A stretch of DNA of 64,000 nt from Gammaproteobacteria bacterium (GCA_030949385.1 JAUZSP010000008.1:124001-188000), one strand, 5' to 3'; shown: positions 26,651-35,748, counted from the first letter of the stretch. A program made the numbers and translations. The notes: generated from the letters alone by a model not told the origin.

Positions 26651-28531
26651 ATGAAATACCCTCAATCGACCTCCTCAGCGGATGTCTCTTTATCACGTCG
26701 CCGTTTTGTCAAAGGTTTGGCTTTGGGCGGGGCTGCCGCTGGCTTGGCTTTGAACTCCGGTTCACTGTTGGCTTCGTTAAGCAAAAAACAAGGCACACAG
26801 GTGCTCAGTGGAACCGATTTTGAGCTGAACATCTCCGAACAAGCGGTGAATTTTACCGGCACTGAGCGGATGGCTACGACGGTCAACGGCTCGTTACCCG
26901 CGCCTATTTTGCGCTGGAAAGAGGGTGAGACGGTAACTCTTAATGTTACCAATCATCTGGCTGAAAGCAGTTCAATCCATTGGCATGGGCTGATTTTGCC
27001 CAGTGGCATGGACGGTGTGCCAGGGATCTCCAATGGCTTTTCTGGTATTCCTGCGGGCGAGACCTTTACCTACCGTTTTCCGGTGAAGCAGAGCGGTACC
27101 TATTGGTATCACAGCCATTCGGGGTTTCAGGAGCAGACGGGTTTGTACGGCTCCATTGTGATTGATCCCAAAGAGCCAGAGCCGTTTGAGTACGATCGTG
27201 ATTATGTGGTGATGCTCTCCGATTGGAGCGATGAAGATCCGCAGTCGATTTACAATAAGCTGAAAAAACTAAGTCACTATTACAACTTTAATGAACGTAC
27301 TCATACCGACTTGATGAAGGACATTAAAGAGAAGGGGCTGGTGGCCACTTGGCGAGATCGCAAAATGTGGAATGAGATGCGTATGAGCCAGCGCGATCTC
27401 TCCGATGTGACCGGCTACACCTACACCTATTTGATGAACGGCGCAGCGCCCAACAGCGGTTGGACGGGGATGTTTAAAAAAGGTGAAAAGGTGCGTTTGC
27501 GTTTTGTGAACGGTTCGGCCATGACCTTCTTTGATCTGCGTATCCCAGGTTTGAAAATGACCGTGGTGGCGGCGGATGGTCAGTATGTGCAGCCGGTGAC
27601 GGTGGATGAGTTTCGCATCGGGGTGGCAGAAACCTACGATGTGATTGTTGAGCCAGAAGACGATCGTGCGTATACCGTGTTTGCGCAGGACATTGCTCGT
27701 TCTGGTTACGCTCGCGGTACCTTGACCCCCGATGTGGCGAAAACCGCTGCGATTCCCGCAATGGATCCGGTGCCTAATTTAAGCCACGGTGATATGGGCA
27801 TGGATATGAGCGCCATGGGGCACGACATGGCTGGTATGGATCACGGTGCAATGTCATCAGGTTCAGCGGCGATGGATCACAGCCAGCATGACATGGGGGC
27901 GATGAAAGGCATGGATCACAGCCAGCATGACATGGGGGCGATGAAGGGCATGGATCACAGCGCCATGGGGCACGAAATGCCCATGAAGGCCAACCCTTCT
28001 GATTTCAGCAACAAACCAATTAAACACGCTGAGACTGAATTTGGCCCGCATGTGGACGCTCGTGCCAATGGACCTCAATATCGTCTTGATGATCCGGGGG
28101 TGGGGCTGCGAAACAACGGACGGCGCGTATTGAGTTACGCCGATCTGCGAAATTTATACCCGACAAACAAAGAGCCAGAGGTGACACGGGAGCTGGAACT
28201 GCACCTGACTGGCAATATGGGACGCTACATGTGGTCGATTAATGGGATCAAATTTGCCGATGCGGAACCCTTGCAGTGGAAACTGGGTGAGCGCATTCGC
28301 ATCACGTTTGTCAATGACACCATGATGAATCACCCCATGCATCTGCACGGTTTGTGGAGTGATTTGGAGACCGGCGATAATAACTACTTGCCCCGAAAAC
28401 ACACGGTGATTGTGCAGCCAGGAGCGCGCATCAGTTATCGCGTGACGGTGGATGCGGAAGGCGGCTGGGCGTATCACTGCCATCTGCTTTATCACATGTT
28501 GGGTATGTTCCGTACGGTTGTGGTCAGTTAA
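26651..28531 (+). CDS. copA: Copper resistance multicopper oxidase CopA
   Basis: The start at 26651 has AAGGAA upstream. A twin-arginine signal (LSRRRFVKGLALGGAAAGLA) exports the folded enzyme to the periplasm, where it oxidises Cu(I). The copper motifs are SSIHWHGLILP, YWYHSHSGFQEQTGLYG, HPMHLHG and AYHCHLLYHMLGMFR. A Met/His-rich segment (residues about 380-450) holds two exact tandem copies of MDHSQHDMGAMKG plus MGHDMAGMDHGAM, as in plasmid CopA proteins. The product has 626 residues. copB follows with 12 bases between genes. Confidence 0.95.
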   Translation: MKYPQSTSSADVSLSRRRFVKGLALGGAAAGLALNSGSLLASLSKKQGTQVLSGTDFELNISEQAVNFTGTERMATTVNGSLPAPILRWKEGETVTLNVTNHLAESSSIHWHGLILPSGMDGVPGISNGFSGIPAGETFTYRFPVKQSGTYWYHSHSGFQEQTGLYGSIVIDPKEPEPFEYDRDYVVMLSDWSDEDPQSIYNKLKKLSHYYNFNERTHTDLMKDIKEKGLVATWRDRKMWNEMRMSQRDLSDVTGYTYTYLMNGAAPNSGWTGMFKKGEKVRLRFVNGSAMTFFDLRIPGLKMTVVAADGQYVQPVTVDEFRIGVAETYDVIVEPEDDRAYTVFAQDIARSGYARGTLTPDVAKTAAIPAMDPVPNLSHGDMGMDMSAMGHDMAGMDHGAMSSGSAAMDHSQHDMGAMKGMDHSQHDMGAMKGMDHSAMGHEMPMKANPSDFSNKPIKHAETEFGPHVDARANGPQYRLDDPGVGLRNNGRRVLSYADLRNLYPTNKEPEVTRELELHLTGNMGRYMWSINGIKFADAEPLQWKLGERIRITFVNDTMMNHPMHLHGLWSDLETGDNNYLPRKHTVIVQPGARISYRVTVDAEGGWAYHCHLLYHMLGMFRTVVVS

Positions 28532-28543
28532 GGGGTGATGAAG

Positions 28544-29245
28544 ATGAAAAAATTAATGGCGGTACTTTTGTTGTCTCCTGCGCTTTTATTCTCTGCGCCA
28601 CTGTGGGCGATGGGAGGCGATGATCCTTTGATTGGCAAAGTGATGCTGAACAACGTCGAGCTGCAAAGTGGCGACGGTTCACCGTTGTCGTGGGCGGGCA
28701 GTGCGTGGTTGGGTAAAGATCTGAATAAGCTGTGGTTTAAAACCGAAGGCAGTTCAGTGGACGGTGAAACAGAAGCAGAAATACAGTTGCTGTACAGCCG
28801 TGCCATTGCGCCGTTTTGGGATGTTCAAGTCGGTTGGCGTGGCGATGTTCAACCGACTCCGCGACGGGATTGGTTTGCCGTTTCTTTGTTGGGCTTAGCG
28901 CCGTATCTGTTTGAAGTTGATGTCAGCCTGTTTGTTGCCGATGGCGATCAAGTGGCGTTGCGTTTGATGGCGGAATACGAATACATGTTTACCCAAAAAC
29001 TGATTGTTTCCCCAGAAGTGGAGCTGAACCTGCACAGCAGCAGTGAACCGGCTCTGGGTATTGGCTCTGGTTTGTCTGATGTCTCGATGGGCTTGCGTTT
29101 GCGTTATGAAATTCGACGTGAATTTGCGCCTTATATTGGCGTTGAATCAACTCGTCTGTTTGGTGACAGTGCGCATTTTGCCACCACCGCAGGCGAATCC
29201 GATCATGACGTGCGTGGAGTCATTGGGCTGCGTGCTTGGTTCTAA
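28544..29245 (+). CDS. copB: Copper resistance outer membrane protein CopB
   Basis: The start is set at 28544, eight bases after AGGGG; ATG 28538 is possible but too near the site. A signal peptide (VLLLSPALLFSAPLWA) is followed by about 210 residues of alternating beta strands, with DVQVGWRGDVQPTPRRDWFA and the terminal LRAWF expected of an outer membrane barrel. The N-terminal Met-rich segment present in many CopB proteins is absent. It forms an operon with copA and probably limits copper entry or stores it in the envelope. Confidence 0.9.
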   Translation: MKKLMAVLLLSPALLFSAPLWAMGGDDPLIGKVMLNNVELQSGDGSPLSWAGSAWLGKDLNKLWFKTEGSSVDGETEAEIQLLYSRAIAPFWDVQVGWRGDVQPTPRRDWFAVSLLGLAPYLFEVDVSLFVADGDQVALRLMAEYEYMFTQKLIVSPEVELNLHSSSEPALGIGSGLSDVSMGLRLRYEIRREFAPYIGVESTRLFGDSAHFATTAGESDHDVRGVIGLRAWF

Positions 29246-29301
29246 TGGTTTAATCTGTCGCTCCCACTCTTTTGGGGGCGGCATAATGGGAGTTTGTGTA
29301 A

Positions 29302-29781
29302 ATGAGAAAATTAACAACGGTATTTTTACTGTCAATGGTGACGCTTTTTTTAAGTGCCTGTGGTAATGAAGAAAAAGAGGCTGTGCAAAACAAACAGACA
29401 GAACAGCGTTGGTATACAAAAGCACAGGTGACGGAGGGAGCGGGTTTGTATCGTTCCAATTGCGCGATGTGTCATAAATCGGATGCCTCGGGCACACGTA
29501 ATTGGAAAGAGCCTTTGGCCAATGGAAAATACCCACCGCCACCGTTGAATGGCGATGCACACACTTGGCATCATTCTCTGGCGGCCTTAAAACGGACGAT
29601 AAAAAACGGCGGTGTTGCTTTGGGGGGAACGATGCCTGGGTTTTCTAACCGTTTAAATGATGCACAAATTGAATCTATTTTGGCTTGGGTGCAGACGCAC
29701 TGGAGCGATAAAATTTATCAAACGTGGTCACAGCGCAACGTGCAAAGCGGCCAGCCGATGCAGATGATGAATCGACCTTAA
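29302..29781 (+). CDS. Monohaem cytochrome c lipoprotein
   Basis: The 159-residue product has a lipoprotein signal (SMVTLFLSAC) and one haem site, NCAMCHKSD, with a distal Met candidate in GGTMPGFSNRLND. The fold looks like a short class I cytochrome c. It is the third gene of the copper cluster; such cytochromes next to copAB may take electrons from CopA or serve as a Cu-sensitive redox protein. That role is inferred. Confidence 0.88.
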   Translation: MRKLTTVFLLSMVTLFLSACGNEEKEAVQNKQTEQRWYTKAQVTEGAGLYRSNCAMCHKSDASGTRNWKEPLANGKYPPPPLNGDAHTWHHSLAALKRTIKNGGVALGGTMPGFSNRLNDAQIESILAWVQTHWSDKIYQTWSQRNVQSGQPMQMMNRP

Positions 29782-29794
29782 AAGGACAGTGACT

Positions 29795-30220
29795 ATGAAG
29801 GCTCTAAACAAAGTGGTTTTAATGGCTCTGCTGTTGGGCAGTTCATTAAGCTGGGCGCACACACCGCCCAAAACAGCCAAGGTGTTTTTTATTGGTTTAG
29901 AAGACGGTCAAACGGTCAGCAGCCCATTTACGGTTCAATTTGGTATTGAGGGATTTGGTATTACGCCCGCAGGCACTAAAGGCAAGCGTCGTCATACCGC
30001 CGGTCATCACCATCTGTTGATTGACCTTAAAGAGATGCCAGATATGGATGAGGCGATTCCACGAGATAAGTACCATCGGCATTTTGATCAAGGTGAAACA
30101 GAGGCGGTGTTAAATTTACCGGCGGGTGAGCATACCTTGCAACTGTTGTTGGGAGATGAGAGCCATGAACCGCAAGATCCGGCTTTGATTTCGAAGAAAA
30201 TTCGGTTGGTTGTACGTTAA
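29795..30220 (+). CDS. DUF4399 domain exported protein
   Basis: The ATG at 29795 has AAAGGA upstream. A signal peptide (LMALLLGSSLSWA) is followed by VFFIGLEDGQTVSSPFTVQF, KGKRRHTAGHHHLLID and LPAGEHTLQLLLGDESH, the DUF4399 pattern. The HTAGHHHLLID cluster and HRHF provide likely metal ligands. The 141-residue product is periplasmic. It lies eight bases after the cytochrome gene and belongs to the copper cluster. The family function is unknown. Confidence 0.85.
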   Translation: MKALNKVVLMALLLGSSLSWAHTPPKTAKVFFIGLEDGQTVSSPFTVQFGIEGFGITPAGTKGKRRHTAGHHHLLIDLKEMPDMDEAIPRDKYHRHFDQGETEAVLNLPAGEHTLQLLLGDESHEPQDPALISKKIRLVVR

Positions 30221-30238
30221 CAATAAAAGGAGTTTGAG

Positions 30239-30424
30239 ATGTGGTTTTTTCTGTTGATTTTTATTGTGGCGCTGTTTTTTGCCATAAAATTTTGGTTAGG
30301 TCAGCGTGTACCGCGTTTGAGCGCGCCAGATTCTCCGCTGGACTTGCTGAAAATGCGCTACGCAAAAGGTGAGATTGATGAGGATGAATTTCAGCGCTGT
30401 CGGTCAGAGTTGGAAAAACAGTGA
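30239..30424 (+). CDS. SHOCT domain small membrane protein
   Basis: The 61-residue product starts with one membrane helix (FFLLIFIVALFFAIKFWL) and ends in a SHOCT motif, LLKMRYAKGEIDEDEFQRC. SHOCT domains are short oligomerisation or peptide-binding elements. GGAG lies upstream of the start, with 18 bases from the preceding gene. It is probably part of the copper operon. Confidence 0.85.
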   Translation: MWFFLLIFIVALFFAIKFWLGQRVPRLSAPDSPLDLLKMRYAKGEIDEDEFQRCRSELEKQ

Positions 30425-30455
30425 TTTTTTAAATTATCTATATGAGGGATAAATA

Positions 30456-30845
30456 ATGTACCATTTTTTTGTGGATTTGAAAGGCACACTGTCTGAGTTT
30501 GAGCCGCGCTTGGTTGCAGCACTAAAAGCAGAGGGGTTTGGCATTATCACCGAAATTGATATTCAGGCTACTTTGAAAAAAAAGCTGGATATTGAAAAAC
30601 GCCCCTATAAAATTTTAGGTGCGTGTAATCCTGGGTTGGCCAATCAAGCATTGGATTTTGAGCCAGAAATCGGTCTTTTATTGCCCTGCAATGTGGTGAT
30701 CAGAGAATGTGATGATGAAACGGTACGGGTCTCTTTTATGGATCCTGAAGCGGTGTTAACGCTGGTGGATCGTGAAGAGGTGACGGTGTTGGCTAAAGAG
30801 GTGAAAGAGCGTTTACTACGGGTTATGCAAAGCCTGAAAAGCTAG
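30456..30845 (+). CDS. DUF302 domain protein
   Basis: The 129-residue product has the DUF302 features AALKAEGFGIITEIDIQATL, YKILGACNPGLANQAL and LLPCNVVI. It has no signal peptide, so it is probably cytoplasmic. DUF302 proteins are often found near copper or oxidative-stress genes. It is the last gene before a strong terminator and ends the cluster that begins at 26141. Confidence 0.9.
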   Translation: MYHFFVDLKGTLSEFEPRLVAALKAEGFGIITEIDIQATLKKKLDIEKRPYKILGACNPGLANQALDFEPEIGLLLPCNVVIRECDDETVRVSFMDPEAVLTLVDREEVTVLAKEVKERLLRVMQSLKS

Positions 30846-30865
30846 ACGTGAAGTTAAATTTAGAG

Positions 30866-30892
30866 AAAAAGGCACGTATACGTGCCTTTTTT
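30866..30892. terminator. Bidirectional Rho-independent terminator
   Basis: AAAAAGGCACGTA / TACGTGCCTTTTTT forms a perfect stem between the convergent DUF302 and nhaA genes, with A and T tracts on both sides. Confidence 0.9.
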
Positions 30893-30901
30893 ATTGGCTG
30901 T

Positions 30902-32068
30902 TTATCTTTTTTTAACTCGACTTAAAAGCCAATAACCCCATATTCCAGATAAGAGTGAACCCACCAAAATAGCCAGTTTATCGGTGTACTGAAATAAACT
31001 ATTGTCTTCAAAAGCCAGTGAAACAATAAACAGGCTCATGGTAAATCCAATGCCGGTTAAAACAGAAACGCCATACAGTTGCAGCCAATTGCTGTCGGTG
31101 GGCAGTTGTGCAATTTTGAGTTTAATCGCCAGCCAACTGAAGCCAAACACGCCGATCTGCTTGCCGAGAAACAGCCCAAAAATAATACCCATTGGTACCG
31201 ATCCAGTCATCTGATCCAGTGAAATTTGGGTGACATTAACCCCTGCATTAACAAAAGCAAACAGGGGGAGAATGAAAAAGGCTGACCAAAAATGCAGGCT
31301 GTGTTCAATCTCTTTAAGGGGAGAAATGGCTTGATGCTGTTCATCTTCTGCGTTTAGAGGGATGGTAAAGGCCAGTGCCACACCCGCTAAAGTGGCGTGT
31401 ACGCCGGATTTTAATACGCTTATCCAAAGCACCGCACCGACGATAAAATAGGCGGTCTTTTTGGCTACTCCAAAACGATTCATGGCGATTAAGGTGATAA
31501 TGGCGCTGCTGGCAATCCACAAGGAGGTGGTTGATAAATCGGTGGTGTAAAACAGCGCAATAATCACAATGGCACCCAGATCATCAATAATGGCCAGCGC
31601 CATAAGAAAAATCTTCAGTGACACGGGGACACGGTTGCCGAGCAAGGAGAGTACCCCCAGTGCAAAGGCAATGTCGGTGGCGGTGGGGATCGCCCAGCCG
31701 TTGATGGCAATGGGGTTGTTTTGGTTTAGTAACAGGTAAAACAGCGCCGGTACCGCCATACCACCGATGGCTGCAATGGCGGGCAGAGTGATCTGTTTTA
31801 GGGAGGAGAGGTGGCCTTCTAAAATTTCTCGTTTGACCTCCAGTCCAATGAGCAGAAAAAAGATCGCCATCAGACCGTCATTAACCCAGTGGTAGAGGGA
31901 TTTATCCAACTGCAATGCGCCGATGCGAATTTCCACATGCAGGTGTAAAAAATCGTTGTAGAGCCCTGATAGGGCGCTGTTGCTAAAAAACAGTGCTAAG
32001 GCGGTGGCGACCATCAACAGAATGCCGCTGGAGGACTCTTTTTGCACAAACTCATCAAGCATTTTCAT
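30902..32068 (-). CDS. nhaA: Na+/H+ antiporter NhaA
   Basis: Inner-membrane antiporter exchanging protons for sodium, for salt and alkali tolerance. The 388-residue product has twelve expected membrane segments, with the ion-binding Asp pair in LAIIDDLGAIVIIALFY, the unwound-helix motif WAIPTATDIAFALGVLSLLG and LIGLEVKREILEG. The length equals E. coli NhaA. It is monocistronic, with the shared terminator at 30866-30892. Confidence 0.97.
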   Translation of the reverse strand: MKMLDEFVQKESSSGILLMVATALALFFSNSALSGLYNDFLHLHVEIRIGALQLDKSLYHWVNDGLMAIFFLLIGLEVKREILEGHLSSLKQITLPAIAAIGGMAVPALFYLLLNQNNPIAINGWAIPTATDIAFALGVLSLLGNRVPVSLKIFLMALAIIDDLGAIVIIALFYTTDLSTTSLWIASSAIITLIAMNRFGVAKKTAYFIVGAVLWISVLKSGVHATLAGVALAFTIPLNAEDEQHQAISPLKEIEHSLHFWSAFFILPLFAFVNAGVNVTQISLDQMTGSVPMGIIFGLFLGKQIGVFGFSWLAIKLKIAQLPTDSNWLQLYGVSVLTGIGFTMSLFIVSLAFEDNSLFQYTDKLAILVGSLLSGIWGYWLLSRVKKR

Positions 32069-32143
32069 GGTGTGACGGTTTCCAATTTGGGTTTTGAATG
32101 GATTGGTAAAACAGCTGCTTTAGCCGTTAGCGGCATGAATGAA

Positions 32144-32986
32144 TCAGTCATGACTCCACTTCTTTAAAAAAGTTGCAATGTCATTCAGCACGGCAAAGCG
32201 ATTGCGATAGGGGATGGAGAAGGCGGCAAGCATGTCAGTGTGGTTCATATTGGGGTAGATGTGTGTCTCAACCTGCCCCTTTTTTTCTTTCACTTTCTTT
32301 GCCATGTTAATAATGTTGCGTCGATAAACCGCTTGATCTTGATCGCCGTAGAGCAGCAGCAAGGGGGCTTCGTTGCCGGTCACAAAGTGACTGGGTTGAG
32401 ACTTGATGTACTCCATGTTAGCAAATACTTTAGGCAGATAGGGTTTGTCGAAGATAAAATCGTAGGGTGCAGAGAGACCAATAAAACCGCGTATTTTTTG
32501 CTGTTTTTCTCTGCCAAGGTATTCTTCATTGACGGTCAGCATGGCGGCAATGTGGCCGCCAGCAGAGTGTCCCATAAGAAAAACCACTGGGTTTTTTTCT
32601 TGCCGATGAAATTGGTTCAATACCCAGCGCACGGCGTTGGCGCTGTCGTACATTATTTCTGCAAAACCGACCTCGGGGTAGTGGCGATAATCGGGAATCA
32701 CCACACGATAGCCCTGTGTGGTTAACGCTTGGGCGACAAAACGATAATGGTCTTTAGCAAAGGTGCTGCACGCGCCCCAGCAACCGCCGTAGAAAAAAAC
32801 AATCGTACCTTTGGCTTTTTCTTTGGGTTGGTAAACATCCAGTTTATTGGCGGCGTGAATGCCGTAGTTTTGATCGACTGTGAGGCTGTAACTGTCAAAC
32901 CGAGCCAGTGTGTTGGCAACCAGCAGGGCGCTGTTTGAGCAGGCGCTGAGCAGTGGCGCTAGCAGCAGCAGAGATAATGTTTTCAT
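32144..32986 (-). CDS. Alpha/beta hydrolase lipoprotein (esterase-like)
   Basis: The start is placed at 32986 (MKTLSLLLLAPLLSAC), giving a lipoprotein signal; longer frames lack a signal. The 280-residue product has the nucleophile elbow GHSAGGH, an oxyanion-hole segment FYGGCWGACS in place of the usual HGGGW, a catalytic Asp candidate in LLYGDQDQAVY and His in PNMNHTDML. It resembles hormone-sensitive-lipase/BD-FAE-like esterases acting in the envelope. The substrate is unknown. It diverges from yrfG, and their upstream regions lie close together. Confidence 0.82.
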   Translation of the reverse strand: MKTLSLLLLAPLLSACSNSALLVANTLARFDSYSLTVDQNYGIHAANKLDVYQPKEKAKGTIVFFYGGCWGACSTFAKDHYRFVAQALTTQGYRVVIPDYRHYPEVGFAEIMYDSANAVRWVLNQFHRQEKNPVVFLMGHSAGGHIAAMLTVNEEYLGREKQQKIRGFIGLSAPYDFIFDKPYLPKVFANMEYIKSQPSHFVTGNEAPLLLLYGDQDQAVYRRNIINMAKKVKEKKGQVETHIYPNMNHTDMLAAFSIPYRNRFAVLNDIATFLKKWSHD

Positions 32987-33061
32987 TGTGGCTGGCAGTT
33001 CTCTGTTTAGAGGTATTGCTATACCATAACCATCTATATTGAAATTCACAATGAGAGAACG

Positions 33062-33739
33062 ATGATTCCTTGGCATGAGATTGATACGGTTTTTTTAGAT
33101 CTGGATGGCACATTGCTGGATCTGCATTTTGATAACCATTTTTGGTTGGAACATGTGCCGCAGCGGTACGCAGAAAAAAACGGTATGTCGCTGGCTTGGG
33201 CAAAAGAGGAGTTGATGCGGCGTTATTTGGCCATTGAGGGCAGTTTGCAGTGGTATTGCCTCGATCATTGGGGTGCTGAGCTGAATCTGGACATTGTGCA
33301 GCTCAAGCGCGAGATGCACCATTTGATTGCCATTCGTCCGGCGGTGGTGCCGTTTTTGGATGCTTTGCGCGCCGCCGGAAAACGGGTGGTGTTGGCCACC
33401 AACGCCCATCGGGGTACGTTGGTGTTGAAGATGGAAGTGACCAAATTAGAGGGGCATTTTGATGTTATGCACAGCGCCCATGATGACGGCACACCGAAAG
33501 AGCAGCCGGAATTTTGGCAGCAGATGCAGTTAAAAGAACCCTTTGATCCCGCCCGCTCGTTATTAATTGACGATAATGAGAATGTGTTAAGAGCCGCTCG
33601 TGAGTATGGCTTGGCGCATCTGTTGGGGATCAAGAAACCGGACAGCAGAGGCGCTGATAAGCAGTTGCTTGATTTTGTTATGCTGGAGAGTTTTGCTGAT
33701 CTGCTGCCGGTTTTACCTGCAATAAAAGAGTGGGCTTAA
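33062..33739 (+). CDS. yrfG: HAD-family GMP/IMP nucleotidase YrfG
   Basis: Cytoplasmic HAD phosphatase that dephosphorylates purine mononucleotides in the enteric homologue. The 225-residue product has motif I FLDLDGTLLDLHFDNHFWLE, motif II VVLATNAHRG, motif III Lys in GTPKEQPEF and motif IV LLIDDNENVLRAA. Its last 40 residues are duplicated as a loose fragment at 34743-34868, after the Fic gene, so the present 3' end may have been supplied by an insertion. The fic start overlaps the stop (TAATG). Confidence 0.93.
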   Translation: MIPWHEIDTVFLDLDGTLLDLHFDNHFWLEHVPQRYAEKNGMSLAWAKEELMRRYLAIEGSLQWYCLDHWGAELNLDIVQLKREMHHLIAIRPAVVPFLDALRAAGKRVVLATNAHRGTLVLKMEVTKLEGHFDVMHSAHDDGTPKEQPEFWQQMQLKEPFDPARSLLIDDNENVLRAAREYGLAHLLGIKKPDSRGADKQLLDFVMLESFADLLPVLPAIKEWA

Positions 33740-34743
33740 TGGGCTACCAACCGCCTTATTGCATTACTCCTGCCATTATTACGTTGATTGCAGAGATTAG
33801 CGAAAAGTTGGGGGCATTGGCGGTGCTACAAACCGGTGAAGATAAGTTACGTCTACGCCGAATTAACCGCATCCGAACCATTCAAGGCTCTCTTGCTATT
33901 GAAGGTAATACCTTAACCGAAGCACAAATCACCGCAGTTTTAGCAGGCAAGCCCGTTATTGCCCCACCGAAAGAGGTGCAAGAAGTGCGTAATGCACTGC
34001 AAGCCTATGAAAAACTCGATCACTGGCAAGCCGATCAACAAAATGATGTGCTGAATGCTCATCAGTTGTTAATGCAAGGTTTGATCGACGATGCAGGCCA
34101 CTATCGCCAATCCGGTGTTGGAGTGATGCAGGGAGACGTAGTGATTCACATGGCACCTCCGGCCAATCGGGTTGCGGGTTTAATGCAGGATTTATTGCAT
34201 TGGCTTAGGCACAGCAAAGAACACTCTTTGATTCGTAGTTGTGTGTTTCATTATGAATTTGAATTTATTCATCCCTTTGCCGATGGCAATGGTCGTATGG
34301 GGCGTTTATGGCAAACGCTGATATTAAGCCAATGGAAGCCGATCTTTGCCCATTTGCCTGTTGAAAGCCTCGTTTACGCGCATCAAGCGGAGTATTATCT
34401 TGCTTTGCAAGAGAGTACCGAACAGACCAATTCTGCTCCATTTATAGCGTTTATGTTGCAGCGAATTTTAGAAGCCTGTGTATCTGCTAGCGATCAAGTA
34501 ACCGATCAAGTAAGCGATCAAGTAAACACGCTGTTAAAGGTGCTGTATAAGCATTCAGTCCTGACCGCAGATGAGTTGCTAAAACAGTTGGGTTTAAAGC
34601 ATCGACCAACGTTTCGTAAAAATTACTTAACTCCCGCATTACAAAATAATTTGATAACGATGACACAGCCTGATCGGCCTAAAAGTCCAACACAAAAATA
34701 TCGTTTAACGGGCAAGGGACTTTCTTGGGCAAGTAAGCGATAG
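33739..34743 (+). CDS. Fic family protein (AMPylation domain)
   Basis: Transfers AMP or another nucleotide group to target proteins. The 334-residue product has the catalytic motif HPFADGNGRMGRLWQTLILS, a self-inhibitory helix of the N-terminal type SLAIEGNTLTEAQ, and a DUF4172/Fic_N-like start. A DQVTDQVSDQV repeat leads into a C-terminal winged-helix part (TADELLKQLGLKHRPTFRKN). It overlaps yrfG by one base and is followed by a stray copy of the yrfG 3' end, pointing to insertion at that site. No separate antitoxin gene is seen. Confidence 0.93.
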   Translation: MGYQPPYCITPAIITLIAEISEKLGALAVLQTGEDKLRLRRINRIRTIQGSLAIEGNTLTEAQITAVLAGKPVIAPPKEVQEVRNALQAYEKLDHWQADQQNDVLNAHQLLMQGLIDDAGHYRQSGVGVMQGDVVIHMAPPANRVAGLMQDLLHWLRHSKEHSLIRSCVFHYEFEFIHPFADGNGRMGRLWQTLILSQWKPIFAHLPVESLVYAHQAEYYLALQESTEQTNSAPFIAFMLQRILEACVSASDQVTDQVSDQVNTLLKVLYKHSVLTADELLKQLGLKHRPTFRKNYLTPALQNNLITMTQPDRPKSPTQKYRLTGKGLSWASKR

Positions 34744-34868
34744 CCGCTTGCGAGTGGGGTTTAGCGTATCTGTTGGGGATCAAACGACCGGACAGCAGAG
34801 GCGCTGATAAGCAGTTGCTTGATTTTTTGATGGTGGATAATCTTGCGAATTTGTTGTTGGTAGGGTAG
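34743..34868 (+). pseudogene. Displaced 3' end of yrfG
   Basis: In frame it reads CEWGLAYLLGIKRPDSRGAD then KQLLDFLMVDNLANLLLVG and stops at 34866. It matches YrfG residues 180-220 closely, with about 60 bp nearly identical (33618-33676 versus 34769-34827). It is the probable original gene end, separated from yrfG by the Fic gene. Confidence 0.85.
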
Positions 34869-34900
34869 CATTATTTTTTTTAAAAAAAGGGGCTGAAATC

Positions 34901-35383
34901 GTGTTTAAGGTTATATGGAGTTTTGGTTTTATGTTGCTGTCATTTACATCTTACGCAGATTTAAGTGAAGCTTATAATTTGTCTAAGGGTGAGGCATTAG
35001 CTGGCTGTATCGAAAGAAAAATTCCGATTATTGACAGAATTAGAGTTTCCGATATACGGTCATATACTAAATATGACAAGCATTATATATCCTTGAGTTC
35101 AAATAGTATTTATGTGGATTATGATTCCAGTAAAAGTATGATTACTATGCTTTATGTGAAAAATTATGATGTAAGTGAAAGGACAAAAATAGAAGATGCA
35201 AAAAAATCTTTGCAGAATATAAAGTCCTTATTATTTGTTCCAGCATTATCATTGTGTTCCAGTGTTATTGGGATAAAAAATTCAGTAAAATTTTCAATGG
35301 GTTTTATGGACCCAGCATTTAAAGATAGATTACAAAAAGTAATTGTTCATATGGATGAAAGTGGAGTTTTTTTACTGCCTTGA
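34901..35383 (+). CDS. Hypothetical exported protein
   Basis: The 160-residue product starts at a GTG (34901) and has a signal peptide (MLLSFTSYA). Two cysteines (GCIERK and LCSSV) may form a disulfide. No family is recognised. The gene is strongly AT-rich compared with yrfG and uvrA, and follows the Fic insertion, so it probably arrived with it. Confidence 0.65.
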   Translation: MFKVIWSFGFMLLSFTSYADLSEAYNLSKGEALAGCIERKIPIIDRIRVSDIRSYTKYDKHYISLSSNSIYVDYDSSKSMITMLYVKNYDVSERTKIEDAKKSLQNIKSLLFVPALSLCSSVIGIKNSVKFSMGFMDPAFKDRLQKVIVHMDESGVFLLP

Positions 35384-35403
35384 TGGGGCGTGCTTTAAAA
35401 TTT

Positions 35404-35748
35404 TCATAAATATTTTTTTGACTGGGCTACATAATGCAACGCCAACCAAACGGTCTGTTCTTCAGCATCCGTCCTGCACACTCGGTGCTTCCGGTGTGCT
35501 GGGATGTGTAACCAGTCACCGACGTTCAATGCCGCATTTTGAGTCGGCTCAATAAACTGCAATTCTGCGCTGCCTTGCAGCAGTAACACCCATTCATCTT
35601 GATCTTGATCGTACCACTCATCTTCTGCTGTGCTCTGACCCTGAGAAACAATGCGCTCCAGTTTGAAATTCGCTGTTTCCAGTAGAGTAGTGAACAGCTC
35701 TTCTGGTAGTTGAGCTGGAATATTGGCAAACAGGTTTTCCCTTTTCAT
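35404..35748 (-). CDS. Cupin domain protein
   Basis: The 114-residue product has a single cupin barrel: [15 protein letters not shown] for motif 1, here without the usual HxH, and [11 protein letters not shown] for motif 2, with a metal-ligand His. A similar protein is found next to uvrA in several gammaproteobacteria. The ligand and reaction are unknown. It overlaps the literal uvrA end by four bases, but lies 34 bases beyond the corrected uvrA stop. Confidence 0.85.
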   Translation of the reverse strand: MKRENLFANIPAQLPEELFTTLLETANFKLERIVSQGQSTAEDEWYDQDQDEWVLLLQGSAELQFIEPTQNAALNVGDWLHIPAHRKHRVCRTDAEEQTVWLALHYVAQSKKYL

